Assembly (NCBI GenBank): GCA_018657385.1
Contig: JABHXF010000033.1
Span: 1 to 64,000 of the forward strand
Direction of reading: 5' to 3'
Origin: Candidatus Woesearchaeota archaeon
GTDB lineage: Archaea; Nanobdellota; Nanobdellia; Woesearchaeales; DSVV01
DNA length: 64,000 nucleotides
The number at the start of each line of letters is the position of its first letter. Position 1 is the first letter of the stretch. The notes beneath the pieces were generated by a model that did not search any database, was not told where the DNA came from, and worked only from the letters and a program-made list of their open reading frames with translations. Both the position numbers and the translations under genes were made by a program. This document shows positions 38,327 through 48,573 of the stretch, piece after piece.

Positions 38327-38890
38327 ATGAAGGATATATTTGAGATAAGGATACATGGAAGAGGTGGCCAAGGAGCTAAGACTGCTGCTCAATTTATAGT
38401 AGAAGCTGCTTTAAGTAAAGGTAAACATATACAATCTTTTCCTGAATATGGTCCTGAAAGAGCTGGTGCTCCTATGAAAGCATTTGCTAGGATTTCTGAT
38501 AAGGAAATTAGAACATATGCACCTGTTGTTAATCCAGAAGTTGTAATTGTTATTGATCATACATTGTTAGATTCAGTTGATGTTACAGAAGGTTTAGGTG
38601 AAGATGGTGTTTTATTAGTAAATACTCCTCATGATTCAGATTCTATTAAAAAGCAATTAAAATTTAATGGTAAATGTATGACTGTTGATGCTACTAAAAT
38701 TGCAATTGAAGCAGTTGGTAGAAACTTGCCAAATACACCTATGATTGGGGCTTTAATCAAGGCAACAGGCTGTATTTCAATGGATGATATTGAAGAAAGT
38801 ATTAATCATAAATTCCTAAAGAAAATAGGAGAAGAAAAAACAAAAGCAACAATTAATGCTGTTAAAAAAGCTTATGAAGAAGTAAAATGA
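38327..38890 (+). CDS. porG: 2-oxoacid:ferredoxin oxidoreductase gamma subunit
   Basis: IRIHGRGGQGAKTAAQ, FPEYGPERAGAPMKAF. Confidence 0.93.
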   Translation: MKDIFEIRIHGRGGQGAKTAAQFIVEAALSKGKHIQSFPEYGPERAGAPMKAFARISDKEIRTYAPVVNPEVVIVIDHTLLDSVDVTEGLGEDGVLLVNTPHDSDSIKKQLKFNGKCMTVDATKIAIEAVGRNLPNTPMIGALIKATGCISMDDIEESINHKFLKKIGEEKTKATINAVKKAYEEVK

Positions 38891-39216
38891 CAAAACTAAA
38901 AACATACAAGGAAATTCCTATTGGTGGGATGATTGAAAAAGCTGGAAGTAGTGCTGAGTTTAAGACAGGAGATTGGAAAGCTTTTAGACCAATTTGGAAT
39001 AAAGAAAAGTGTATACATTGTATGATCTGTCCAGTTTTATGTCCAGAAGATTGTATTCCTGTTATTAAAGGTAAAGATCCAAAAAGAAAAGAAACTGATT
39101 TTGATTATTGCAAAGGATGTGGGATTTGTGAGAAAGTTTGTCCTGTAAAATGTATTAAGATGGTAACAGAAGGTTCAGAAGAGTGTAAAGAAAAAGGTGG
39201 TGATAAGTGTGACTAA
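38887..39216 (+). CDS. porD: 2-oxoacid:ferredoxin oxidoreductase delta subunit (2x[4Fe-4S])
   Basis: CIHCMICPVLCPEDC, CKGCGICEKVCPVKC. Confidence 0.93.
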   Translation: MTKLKTYKEIPIGGMIEKAGSSAEFKTGDWKAFRPIWNKEKCIHCMICPVLCPEDCIPVIKGKDPKRKETDFDYCKGCGICEKVCPVKCIKMVTEGSEECKEKGGDKCD

Positions 39217-40414
39217 TTCACCAAAAACAAAAGCATTAACAGGTGCTCAAGCAGTTGCACAAGCAATGAGACAAATTAATCCTGATGTTGTTAGTGTTTT
39301 TCCAATTACACCACAAACAGCTATAATGATGCAGTTTTCACAATTCCATGCTGATGGTTTAGTAGAAACAGAATTAGTTAGGGTAGAATCTGAACATTCA
39401 GCAATGTCATGTTGCGTTGGTGCAAGTGCTGCTGGAGCAAGAGCAATGACTGCTACTGCATCAGCTGGTTTAGCATTAATGTGGGAAATATTAGGTGTTG
39501 CTTCTGGATTAAGACTACCAATAATAATGCCAGTTGTTAATCGTGCATTATCTGCTCCTATTAATATTCATGGAGATCATTCAGATGCAATGGGTGCAAG
39601 AGATCAAGGATGGATACAAATATTTTGCGAAAATGGGCAAGAAGCTTATGAAAATACAATGTTAGCGGTAAAATTAGCAGAACATAAAGATGTTATGTTA
39701 CCTGTAATGGTTTGTCAAGATGGATTTATTACAAGTCATGGTGTACAAAATGTTAATTTATTTGAAGATAAGGTTGTTAAAAAGTTTGTAGGTGATTATG
39801 AACCTAAAAAATGGTTGCTTAATACAGATGATCCAGTTACTTACGGTCCTTTACAATTACAAGATTATTATTTTGAAACACAAAAACAAAGAGCAGATGC
39901 AATGTTAGCTTCTAAGAAAATTTATTTAGAGATTGGAAAAGAATTAAGTAAAATTACTGGTAGTAATTATCCATTATTTGAAGAATATAAACTCAAAGAT
40001 GCAGAAGCTGTTATTGTTGTTATGAGTTCAACAGCCGGAAATACTAAAGTTGTTATTGATAAAATGAGGGCTGAAGGTAAAAAAGTAGGGTTATTAAAAC
40101 CAAAATTGTTTAGACCATTTCCTTATACGGAAATTGCTAAAGCATTAGCTAATAAAAAATATGTTGCTGTTCTTGATAGATCTGAAAATTATGGTGCAAA
40201 TGCTCCTTTGTTTGGAGAAATAAAAAATGCATTGTTTGATTCTGTTGTTTGTGGTGATAAAGATGTTTGTGTTCCTAAATTAAAAAGTTATATTTTTGGA
40301 TTAGGTGGAAGAAATATTTTTGAATCTGACATAGAAGATGTTTTTGATGTGTTACTTTCTGATAACTTTGATAATAAAGTTGGTTATATTGGCTTGAGAG
40401 GAGAAGAAAAATGA
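39209..40414 (+). CDS. porA: 2-oxoacid:ferredoxin oxidoreductase alpha subunit
   Basis: FPITPQTAIM, ESEHSAMSCCVGASAAGARAMTATASAGLALM; GTG start at 39209 overlapping the delta subunit is likely. Confidence 0.93.
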   Translation: MTNSPKTKALTGAQAVAQAMRQINPDVVSVFPITPQTAIMMQFSQFHADGLVETELVRVESEHSAMSCCVGASAAGARAMTATASAGLALMWEILGVASGLRLPIIMPVVNRALSAPINIHGDHSDAMGARDQGWIQIFCENGQEAYENTMLAVKLAEHKDVMLPVMVCQDGFITSHGVQNVNLFEDKVVKKFVGDYEPKKWLLNTDDPVTYGPLQLQDYYFETQKQRADAMLASKKIYLEIGKELSKITGSNYPLFEEYKLKDAEAVIVVMSSTAGNTKVVIDKMRAEGKKVGLLKPKLFRPFPYTEIAKALANKKYVAVLDRSENYGANAPLFGEIKNALFDSVVCGDKDVCVPKLKSYIFGLGGRNIFESDIEDVFDVLLSDNFDNKVGYIGLRGEEK

Positions 40415-41331
40415 ATTATAAAGAACTAGTTAATAAACCTCAAAAGTTTGCTCCTGGCCATAGAAGTTGTGCAGGTTGCGGATTTCCACCAATTGTTAGG
40501 ACTGTATTGGCATCAACAGATGACCCAATAGTTGCAGCTTGTGCTACTGGTTGTTTAGAAGTAACCTCTACTATTTATCCGTTTACTTCATGGGGAATTC
40601 CTTTTATCCATAATGCTTTTGAAAATTCAGCTGCAACTATTTCTGGAGTTGAAGCAGCATACAATGCATTGAAAAGAAAAGGCAGGATTCCTAAAAATAA
40701 AAAAATTAAATTTGTTGCTTTTGGAGGAGATGGCGGAACATATGATATTGGATTGCAATCATTATCCGGGGCATTAGAAAGAGGACATGATTTTACTTAT
40801 ATCTTATATGATAATGAGGCTTATATGAATACTGGAATTCAAAGAAGTAGTTCAACACCTTTTGGTGCTTCAACAACAACTGCTCCTGCTGGTAAAGTTC
40901 ATCAAGGTAAAGAAGAATGGAAAAAAGATATTATGCAAATTGTAACTGCTCATCATATTCCTTATGTTGCACAAGCATCTGTTCATAATCCTATTGATTT
41001 ATCAATGAAAGCAGAGAAAGCTTTGAACACTCCTGGTCCTGCATTCCTTGTTGTGTTACAACCATGTACTTTAGGCTGGAGATATCATCCATCAATGACT
41101 ATAGATATGGCAAAGATGGCTGTTGAATCTAATTTCTGGCCATTGTATGAAGTTGAAAATGGTAAGTATAAATTAAATTATAAACCTTCAAAAGCAATTC
41201 CAATAGTTGATTATCTAAAACCACAAGGTAGGTTTAAGCATTTGTTCAAGCCTGAGAATAAACATTTGTTAGATGAAATGCAAAAAAAAGTTAATGAAAG
41301 ATGGGATGAGTTAGTTAAGAAGTGTGAATAA
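40411..41331 (+). CDS. porB: 2-oxoacid:ferredoxin oxidoreductase beta subunit
   Basis: HRSCAGCGFP, FGGDGGTYDIGLQSLSGALERGHDFTYILYDNEAYMNTGIQ TPP motif. Confidence 0.95.
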   Translation: MNYKELVNKPQKFAPGHRSCAGCGFPPIVRTVLASTDDPIVAACATGCLEVTSTIYPFTSWGIPFIHNAFENSAATISGVEAAYNALKRKGRIPKNKKIKFVAFGGDGGTYDIGLQSLSGALERGHDFTYILYDNEAYMNTGIQRSSSTPFGASTTTAPAGKVHQGKEEWKKDIMQIVTAHHIPYVAQASVHNPIDLSMKAEKALNTPGPAFLVVLQPCTLGWRYHPSMTIDMAKMAVESNFWPLYEVENGKYKLNYKPSKAIPIVDYLKPQGRFKHLFKPENKHLLDEMQKKVNERWDELVKKCE

Positions 41332-41377
41332 TTCTTTTTTTGTTTTTTTTGACAGGCCGACAGGCTCTTTTTGTTGT
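41332..41377 (+). terminator. Terminator-like T-tract plus hairpin
   Basis: TTTTTTTGTTTTTTTTGACAGGCCGACAGGCTCTTTTTGTTGT; same motif as the 62-bp array. Confidence 0.5.
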
Positions 41378-41427
41378 GATTTTTTTTAAATATTTTCATT
41401 TTTTATCTGGTGAGTTATTCTAATAAT

Positions 41428-41515
41428 GAAAAAACAACAACATAGGCACGGACGGACATTTTTCTGCGAAAAATATCCTACTCGGCTTCGCCTCGCCCGG
41501 CCATGTTGTTTTTTC
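41428..41515 (-). ncRNA. Dispersed three-way-junction element, copy G
   Basis: Reverse complement core GGCCGGGCGAGGCGAAGCCGAGTAGGATATTTTTCGCAGAAAAATGTCCGTCCGTGCC. Confidence 0.72.
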
Positions 41516-41561
41516 AAATAAACAACTAAATTTATAAATTCTATACCTTACTTTAATACTA

Positions 41562-43358
41562 ATGATCACTAACAAAGCCTATTTTAAGGAATTAATCTCT
41601 AAGTTAAAAATAAAGCCATTAACAGATAGGCAAGTTTCTAGATTTAAGATGGACTTATGTAAAAAACATAAAGTTAAGCAGATGCCAACTAATATTCATG
41701 TTTTGTTAAATGCTGATGAAAAATATCTTGGAAAACTAAAATATTTGCAAACAAAACCAACTAGAACTATTTCAGGTGTTTCAATTGTAGCATTGATGAC
41801 AAAACCATTTCATTGTCCACATGCCAAATCTTCTAAATCTAAATTAAGTAAATCTAAGAAAGGTCCTTGTATCTTTTGTCCTGGTGGTCCTAAAAGTAAG
41901 ATTGGAAATGTTCCTCAGTCTTATACTGGTAATGAACCATCAACAATGCGTGGAATTAGAAATAAATTTGATAGTTATTTAAGTACAATGAATAGATTAG
42001 AGCAATATGTTGTTCTTGGACATAATTTTGATAAGATTGAATTAATTGTAATGGGTGGAACATTTAATGCATTCCCTAAAAAATATCAAGAAGATTTTGT
42101 TATGTATGCTTTCAAGGCAATGAATGATTTTAGTAAAATCTTTTTTGATTCTAAAGGTAAGTTTAATGTTATGAAATTTAGGGAATTCTTTTTATTACCT
42201 GGGGTTGTTGGTGATCCTATTAGAACAAAAAAGATTCAAAAGAAGTTGTTAGAATTAAAGAATAAAGTAAATGGGAAAAAAGTTAAAACAACTTTAGAAA
42301 ATGAGCAGAAAAAGAATGAAAAAGCAAAAATTAGATGTGTTGGATTAACATTAGAAACAAGACCTGATTGTATTGATAAAAAAACAGCAAATGAAATGTT
42401 AAAATTAGGAGCAACAAGAGTTGAGTTAGGTGTGCAAAGTGTTTACGATGATGTTTTAGATTTTGTTAAAAGAGGTCATGGTGTTTCTGAATCTATTAAG
42501 GCAACAAAATTATTGAAAGATTTAGGTTTTAAAATTAATTATCATTTAATGCCTGGTTTACCTGATAAAAATGGAAAAGTAATAAGCATAAAAAAAGATT
42601 TAGCAGGGTTAAAAGAGATTTTTGAAAATTCTGATTTTAGACCAGATATGTTAAAATTATATCCTTGCATGGTAATGCCAGGTACTAAATTATTTAATTT
42701 ATGGAAAAAAGGTAAGTTTAAGGCTTTGACAACTGAAAAAGCAGCAGAATTGATTGCAGAGTTTAAGAAATATGTTCCTGTTTATTGTAGAATTCAGAGG
42801 ATTCAAAGAGATATTCCTTCGTATATGGCAAAAGCAGGTGTTGATAAAACTAATTTAAGGCAATATGTTGAAAAAATTATGAACAAACATGAAAAAGAAG
42901 CTAAAATTAAAGGAAAAAATAAATGCAGATGTATTAGATGCAGAGAAGCAGGACATGTATTTAGAAAACATAAATTAATTCCAAAAGAAATTAAGTTAAT
43001 TGTTCGTGGTTATGAAGCTTCTAAAGGTGTAGAATGGTTTATTACAATTGAGGATAAAAAACAAGATATTCTTTTAGGCTATTGCAGATTAAGAATAGCA
43101 GATAAAGCTTTTATCAGAGAATTACATGTTGTTGGAGAAGCTGTTGGTATTGGTAAAGATAAAATAGCAGGGAAAAGCAAAGTAAAAGCAACACAACATA
43201 AGGGTTTAGGTAAAAAAATGTTGAAAGAAGCTGAGAAAATAGCAAAACAATTTAATAAAAAGAAAATAATTGTTATTTCTGGAATTGGTGTAAGAGATTA
43301 TTATAGGAAATTTGGTTATAAGAAAGAAGGCGTTTATATGGTGAAGATTCTTAAGTAA
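41562..43358 (+). CDS. elp3: Elp3: tRNA uridine(34) acetyltransferase (radical SAM + GNAT)
   Basis: CPHAKSSKSKL..CIFCPGGP, LGVQSVYDDVLDFVKRGH, GNAT AFIRELHVVGEAVGIG. Confidence 0.95.
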   Translation: MITNKAYFKELISKLKIKPLTDRQVSRFKMDLCKKHKVKQMPTNIHVLLNADEKYLGKLKYLQTKPTRTISGVSIVALMTKPFHCPHAKSSKSKLSKSKKGPCIFCPGGPKSKIGNVPQSYTGNEPSTMRGIRNKFDSYLSTMNRLEQYVVLGHNFDKIELIVMGGTFNAFPKKYQEDFVMYAFKAMNDFSKIFFDSKGKFNVMKFREFFLLPGVVGDPIRTKKIQKKLLELKNKVNGKKVKTTLENEQKKNEKAKIRCVGLTLETRPDCIDKKTANEMLKLGATRVELGVQSVYDDVLDFVKRGHGVSESIKATKLLKDLGFKINYHLMPGLPDKNGKVISIKKDLAGLKEIFENSDFRPDMLKLYPCMVMPGTKLFNLWKKGKFKALTTEKAAELIAEFKKYVPVYCRIQRIQRDIPSYMAKAGVDKTNLRQYVEKIMNKHEKEAKIKGKNKCRCIRCREAGHVFRKHKLIPKEIKLIVRGYEASKGVEWFITIEDKKQDILLGYCRLRIADKAFIRELHVVGEAVGIGKDKIAGKSKVKATQHKGLGKKMLKEAEKIAKQFNKKKIIVISGIGVRDYYRKFGYKKEGVYMVKILK

Positions 43359-43508
43359 CTTGCTAATTTTACTTGTTTTTATATAGTAGTACTACCCTAC
43401 AATAATACTAAAACTATTTAATAACTATTACATATCTATATATAAATCATATAAAGATAGTATTATTTATATTATATATACAATGTGTCGGGAAAAAAGG
43501 GTGGTAAA

Positions 43509-45038
43509 ATGAAATTAATGGTTAAAGAGTGCTTAATTAAAAATCTAAATGCTGATGTTCTTGTAATTCCTGTTTTTAAGGATATGGAAAATAAAGAAAA
43601 GATGTTTGTTGAGGTTAATAATATTCTTAATAAACTACTTTCTCAAACAATATATGAAAATCCTGATATTGGGGAAGAAGGAAAATTTCATATGTTCTAT
43701 ACTAATTCAAGATTAAAACTAAAAAGAGTTTTGTTAGCTGGTTTAGGAGAGTCTGATGAATTAGATTTAGAAAAAATTAGAAATCTAGGTGGGAAATTAG
43801 CTGCTCACATAAAAAATAATTCTATGAAAGATGTTGCATTTCTAAGTTTTGGTTATGATCTTAAGAATGTTACAATAGAAGCTGCATCTAAAGCATTAGT
43901 AGTTGGTTTTAAACTTGGGGATTACAAATATGAAGAGTTTAAAACAGAAAATATGGGTACAAAAGAAGCAGACAAGGGAAAAAAGAAATACAAAGGTATT
44001 AATTCATTGCTTTTTGTTCCACAAGTTAAATCTGATCTAAAATTGATTGAAAATGTAATTAAAGATGCTGAGATTGTTTCAAATAATGTTTGTATTGTAA
44101 GAGATTTAGTTAATAAACCTGCAAACATGTTGTCACCATCTCTTTATGTGAAAGAAATTAAAAAAATATTTACAAAATCAAAAGTTAAGGTTAAAATATT
44201 AGAAGAAGCTGCTATTAAAAAAGAAAAAATGGGTTGTATTATTAATGTAGCAAAAGGCAGCGTCGAGAAACCAAAATTAGTTGTATTAACTTATTCCCCT
44301 CCAAAAGCTAAGAAAACAATTGTTTTTGTTGGTAAAGGGGTTACATTTGATGCTGGTGGAACTAATTTAAAGCCTAGCCAATATATTTCTAACATGAAAC
44401 AAGACATGGGTGGAAGTGCTGCTGTTGTTGGTGCTGTAAAATCAGCTGCAGAGATGAAATTTCCAATTAAAGTTATTGGAATCATGCCATTAGTTGAGAA
44501 TTTAATTAGTGGAACAGCAATGAAAACTGGAGATGTTATAACTGCTGCAAATGGAAAAACAATTGAAGTAGAAAATACAGATGCAGAAGGAAGATTAATA
44601 TTAGCAGATGCATTACATTATGCAACTAAATTTAAACCATATTGTATTGTTGATATTGCAACTTTAACAGGTGCTGCAAGTGTTGCTTTAGGTAGTAGGT
44701 GTACATCATTAATGGGAAATGATCAAGATTTAATTAAAAATCTAATTGAAGCTGGAGAAAAAATGCATGAAAAAGCATGGCAATTACCTTTATTTAAGGA
44801 ATATGATGAAGATATTAAAAGTGATATTGCAGATCTCAAAAATATGGGTAATCCAGGTGGAGAAGCAGGAACAATAATTGGGGGTATGTTCTTGCAAAAC
44901 TTTATTGGGGAGAATAAATGGGTACATCTTGATATTGGTGCAACAGCTTTTACTGCTAAACCTAATGCGTATAAATCAAAAGGTGCAACTGGTGTTCCTG
45001 TTAGGATGTTAGTTAAGTGGATGAGAGGATTGTTTTGA
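43509..45038 (+). CDS. pepA: Leucyl aminopeptidase (M17)
   Basis: VGKGVTFDAGGTNLKPS, NTDAEGRLILADAL; start MKLMVKECL after GGGTGG. Confidence 0.95.
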   Translation: MKLMVKECLIKNLNADVLVIPVFKDMENKEKMFVEVNNILNKLLSQTIYENPDIGEEGKFHMFYTNSRLKLKRVLLAGLGESDELDLEKIRNLGGKLAAHIKNNSMKDVAFLSFGYDLKNVTIEAASKALVVGFKLGDYKYEEFKTENMGTKEADKGKKKYKGINSLLFVPQVKSDLKLIENVIKDAEIVSNNVCIVRDLVNKPANMLSPSLYVKEIKKIFTKSKVKVKILEEAAIKKEKMGCIINVAKGSVEKPKLVVLTYSPPKAKKTIVFVGKGVTFDAGGTNLKPSQYISNMKQDMGGSAAVVGAVKSAAEMKFPIKVIGIMPLVENLISGTAMKTGDVITAANGKTIEVENTDAEGRLILADALHYATKFKPYCIVDIATLTGAASVALGSRCTSLMGNDQDLIKNLIEAGEKMHEKAWQLPLFKEYDEDIKSDIADLKNMGNPGGEAGTIIGGMFLQNFIGENKWVHLDIGATAFTAKPNAYKSKGATGVPVRMLVKWMRGLF

Positions 45039-45094
45039 TTTGTTTGATATGTTAATAACGTAAAAAACAATAATCAATTTAATATAATACTAAC

Positions 45095-45190
45095 GTAAAA
45101 AACAACAACATCATTGGCACAGACGGACATTTTACTTTGTAAAATATCCTATTCGCCTTCGGCTCATCTGGCCATGCTGTTGTTTTTTAC
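45095..45190 (-). ncRNA. Dispersed three-way-junction element, copy H
   Basis: Reverse complement core GGCCAGATGAGCCGAAGGCGAATAGGATATTTTACAAAGTAAAATGTCCGTCTGTGCC. Confidence 0.72.
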
Positions 45191-45255
45191 TTGAGAAAAT
45201 AAAAATATTTAATAAGAAAGATTAATAGTTAAATAAATTTTCCTGTTTTTAGAAC

Positions 45256-47634
45256 TCAATAATCAAATAAACTCTTTTGTTTCTTTCCTGATATTAGCTC
45301 ATCAAACTTCTGATCGAAGAATCCTAGAATAGAATCAGCAATTGGTTTTAGTTGTTTATTGATATAATGGTCATAATCTACTTTAGATTTTAATTTTTGA
45401 ATTGGTTCTGGACCATTTTCTGTAACTACATATTTAATTATAGTGGAATCAATCTTATCTAATAATCTTGCTGCTTTTACATGAGGTGGTGTTGTTTTAA
45501 CATATTCTTCAAGAGGTTTTCTTAATTCTTTTGTATAAATTAGTAATTTATCATGTTTTCCAGATTTAAGGTCTTTAACAAATTTAATTATATAATCTGA
45601 AACTTCTTTATCATGAAATATTTTATCAAGTAATTCTAATTGAAATTCTTTAGCTAAGTCTGTCCAATCTCTTCTTACAAATTCTAAGCCAACAAAATCC
45701 ATGTCTTCTTTAATTTTTATTTTTCCATTCTTGTCTTTTTCTCTAATAAGTTTTAATCCTGCATATCTTTTCTTTGCTCCAACATCAGTTCCCCTCAACT
45801 TTGGCATGATAAACTTTTTGTAAATTTTTTCATATTCCAATTCTAAGAAACAAGGCATGTTATACCAATCTTTAACAGTTGCTTCCCAATATTCATTAAT
45901 GAACTTTTGTATTTTTTCTCCTACTTTGTCTGCATCTTCTAATGTTTTTGCTTTTACGTCTACAAAAATAGAATCTGTATCACCATAAATAACTTTGTAA
46001 TTTCCATCTTTCACATCCATCTCTTCTACTCTTTTTACAGTTTCTTGAATTATATAACGTGCATAGCTAGTTATTGCATTTGCTACATCTAAATTAAAAA
46101 ATCTGCAATTTGGATTAGCAAGTACTCCGAAAAAACTATTCATTGTAATTTTAATTGCATGGCTTGCTGCTGTATCTTTCTTTTTCTTTGCTTCATCTCT
46201 CATTCTCCATAAATATTCAATTAAATTTGGAAGAACTCCTACTTTTTTGTAGAATCTTGCTTTGTTTGGGGCTTTTATTTCTCCTTTTTTACCTGTTTCA
46301 TCAAATCTTAATGGATCGATGTTAAATGTTCTAATAATACTAGGATACAGGCTTTTGAAATCTAATACTAAAATATAATCATAAATCCCAGGTGATGATT
46401 GTTTAACATAGCCACCCTTTATTCGTTCATCATTATCATTATATCTTGAGGATGGTGCTACAATTTTAAGTTTTTTAGTTTCTCTTAAATACATTGAATC
46501 TAAGCTAGCAATAGAACCTGATACACGATCTGGCTGCATACCTGTTAATATTGATCTTTTAACTGTTAGATTGATTAAATCTTTTTTCTCAAAAATATCA
46601 TATACAAGCTGTGAATCTACTAAGTTATAATCAACTACTTTTTGTGGATCTGTCTTATAAAGATTAATTATTTCATCAGCTCTGTTATTTCCTTTGATTA
46701 ATTTACCTTTGCCAAGAATTGTTTGTGCAGCTGTTTCTAGTTTGTAGTCATCTAATCTAATAAAATTATTTTTTAATAATTCAATTCCATCTAACACTTG
46801 TCTTCCTGCAATATCTGCATTAGATGATCTAAAAAAATCAGCTTGTATTCTTACTTTTGATTCCCAATCTGTTCTTCCAAGTATAAATGGGATTTTACTT
46901 TTTTTGAATCTTTCTCTTAATACATTTAAATCAAAATCAATCACATTCCATCCTGTTAATATATCTGGATCAATTTCTTGAACTTTGTCTTTGAAATATT
47001 GTAATAATGCTGCTTCATTTTCAAAACAAATTGCATTTTTTAATTTTCCTGTTTTTTTTTCTTGTTTTTGATCGTAAACTATGAAAACTTTTTTGTAATC
47101 ATCTGTATATAATGAGATTGATAATAGTTTGGTGGCATCTTCATTAGTTTCAATATCAAATGATAGGATTTTTAGTTTTGGTTTATATTCTTTTGTTTCA
47201 CTAAACTTTGGATTTTCATAAATTCTATTAACAAGGTTTCCTTTTTTGTAATCTCCTTCTATATTAGTAATACCTTTGATGTTATTATCCATCATAAATC
47301 TATATGTGAATCTAACATCTGCTTCATAACATGGTATTTTGTTATCTTCTAATTCTTTTCTTAATCTGTTAATATCATTTGGTAAATCTAATATTATTTT
47401 AGAAACTTCTTCTTCATCAAAGTTTTTAGCTTTTCCTTTGCCTGTTTCTGCTGTAATTTTAATTTCTTCTGCTATTTTAAGTGCTTTATCTAATTGTTTC
47501 TTTTTCACCCAGAAATATGGTCTGAATAAGTTGATTGATAAGAAACTTTCACCATTATCTAGTTTTCCAAATAAATAAACATGTGCTTTATTATCTATAA
47601 TCCTATATGTTGGATATACTATGAATGCTTTCAT
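45256..47634 (-). CDS. polB: Family-B DNA polymerase
   Basis: Exo FDIETNEDATKL, DFKSLYPSIIRTFNIDP, YGDTDSIFVD. Confidence 0.96.
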   Translation of the reverse strand: MKAFIVYPTYRIIDNKAHVYLFGKLDNGESFLSINLFRPYFWVKKKQLDKALKIAEEIKITAETGKGKAKNFDEEEVSKIILDLPNDINRLRKELEDNKIPCYEADVRFTYRFMMDNNIKGITNIEGDYKKGNLVNRIYENPKFSETKEYKPKLKILSFDIETNEDATKLLSISLYTDDYKKVFIVYDQKQEKKTGKLKNAICFENEAALLQYFKDKVQEIDPDILTGWNVIDFDLNVLRERFKKSKIPFILGRTDWESKVRIQADFFRSSNADIAGRQVLDGIELLKNNFIRLDDYKLETAAQTILGKGKLIKGNNRADEIINLYKTDPQKVVDYNLVDSQLVYDIFEKKDLINLTVKRSILTGMQPDRVSGSIASLDSMYLRETKKLKIVAPSSRYNDNDERIKGGYVKQSSPGIYDYILVLDFKSLYPSIIRTFNIDPLRFDETGKKGEIKAPNKARFYKKVGVLPNLIEYLWRMRDEAKKKKDTAASHAIKITMNSFFGVLANPNCRFFNLDVANAITSYARYIIQETVKRVEEMDVKDGNYKVIYGDTDSIFVDVKAKTLEDADKVGEKIQKFINEYWEATVKDWYNMPCFLELEYEKIYKKFIMPKLRGTDVGAKKRYAGLKLIREKDKNGKIKIKEDMDFVGLEFVRRDWTDLAKEFQLELLDKIFHDKEVSDYIIKFVKDLKSGKHDKLLIYTKELRKPLEEYVKTTPPHVKAARLLDKIDSTIIKYVVTENGPEPIQKLKSKVDYDHYINKQLKPIADSILGFFDQKFDELISGKKQKSLFDY

Positions 47635-47700
47635 GATTATTTTAGTATATTTTGATGTTTATATTGATTTTGGTTGAAATATGGTATTTGAGATAATTTG

Positions 47701-47790
47701 AAATCCAACAACATGGCCGGGCGAGGCGAAGCCGAGTAGGATATTTGCTTGCAAATGTCCGTCCGTGCCGTTGTTGTTGTTGTTGGATTT
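47701..47790 (+). ncRNA. Dispersed three-way-junction element, copy I
   Basis: AAATCCAACAAC..GTTGTTGGATTT arms; core GGCCGGGCGAGGCGAAGCCGAGTAGGATATTTGCTTGCAAATGTCCGTCCGTGCC. Confidence 0.72.
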
Positions 47791-48543
47791 TCAAACTAAA
47801 TAACTATTAATTACTTTTTTTAGTTTTCCATAAACATATTCCATCAATGGTTTTAGATTAATAATATCTTCTTCATTGTATTGTATAAGTAGGTCTAAAT
47901 ACTCTTTATCACCTGAGGCAAGAAAAGCACGCCATAGATCAATTGGGTTTTCTCCATAAGCTTTAAGATGTATTGGTCTTTTTATTCCAACTTCTTCTTC
48001 AATCATCTTCAATCCTCCTTTTAATCCTATTTTTTTGCATGCGTGTCTTAGATCAATATGTGCTAATTTAGGTATTGTTTTTGGATAATATTTGTTAATA
48101 TTGGGGATATCATGGCTTGAGCCGTTAAATGTGATGAGGAGTTTGTATTTTTCTAATTCTTTTCTTAATATGTTCATATCTAGGTTTATGTTCTTGACCA
48201 TTGTTTTTGTTTCAATGCCATCATACAAACCAATTATTGTTATGTTTTTTCCGTGTTCATAACTTTCAATATCTAAAAAACAACATTCATCTTTGAAATA
48301 TTCATATAATCTCCATGTTTCTGTATTTGGTAAAAGTTTTTGGAAATAATAGGAGTTCTCTGCTCTTAGCTCTTCTTTTGCTTCTCTTATTTTCATGTCA
48401 TAGAAAGCTTTTGCCTTCTTTGAAATACCTTTTATTGAATCTGTTTTTAGAAATTGATTCCAATTATTGATGCCTTGTTTCCAAATATTCTGCTCTTTCT
48501 TATTGCTGATTTTAGGTAGGAAAATAAAAGTAGATTGGATCAT
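47791..48543 (-). CDS. RNase H-like (YprB-type) 3'-5' exonuclease domain protein
   Basis: CFLDIESYEHGKNITIIGLYDG, LITFNGSSHDIPNI, HIDLRHACKKIGLKGGLK, YNEEDIINL. Confidence 0.85.
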   Translation of the reverse strand: MIQSTFIFLPKISNKKEQNIWKQGINNWNQFLKTDSIKGISKKAKAFYDMKIREAKEELRAENSYYFQKLLPNTETWRLYEYFKDECCFLDIESYEHGKNITIIGLYDGIETKTMVKNINLDMNILRKELEKYKLLITFNGSSHDIPNINKYYPKTIPKLAHIDLRHACKKIGLKGGLKMIEEEVGIKRPIHLKAYGENPIDLWRAFLASGDKEYLDLLIQYNEEDIINLKPLMEYVYGKLKKVINSYLV

Positions 48544-48573
48544 AGGATTATTATTTTGTAGTTGTATAAAAAG

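Noticed and set aside
43370-43500. Short palindromes (TAGTAGTACTA) upstream of pepA
   Set aside because: Expected by chance in very AT-rich intergenic sequence.
45256-47634. Intein in PolB
   Set aside because: Polymerase motifs are contiguous and length (792 aa) is normal; no splicing-domain blocks.
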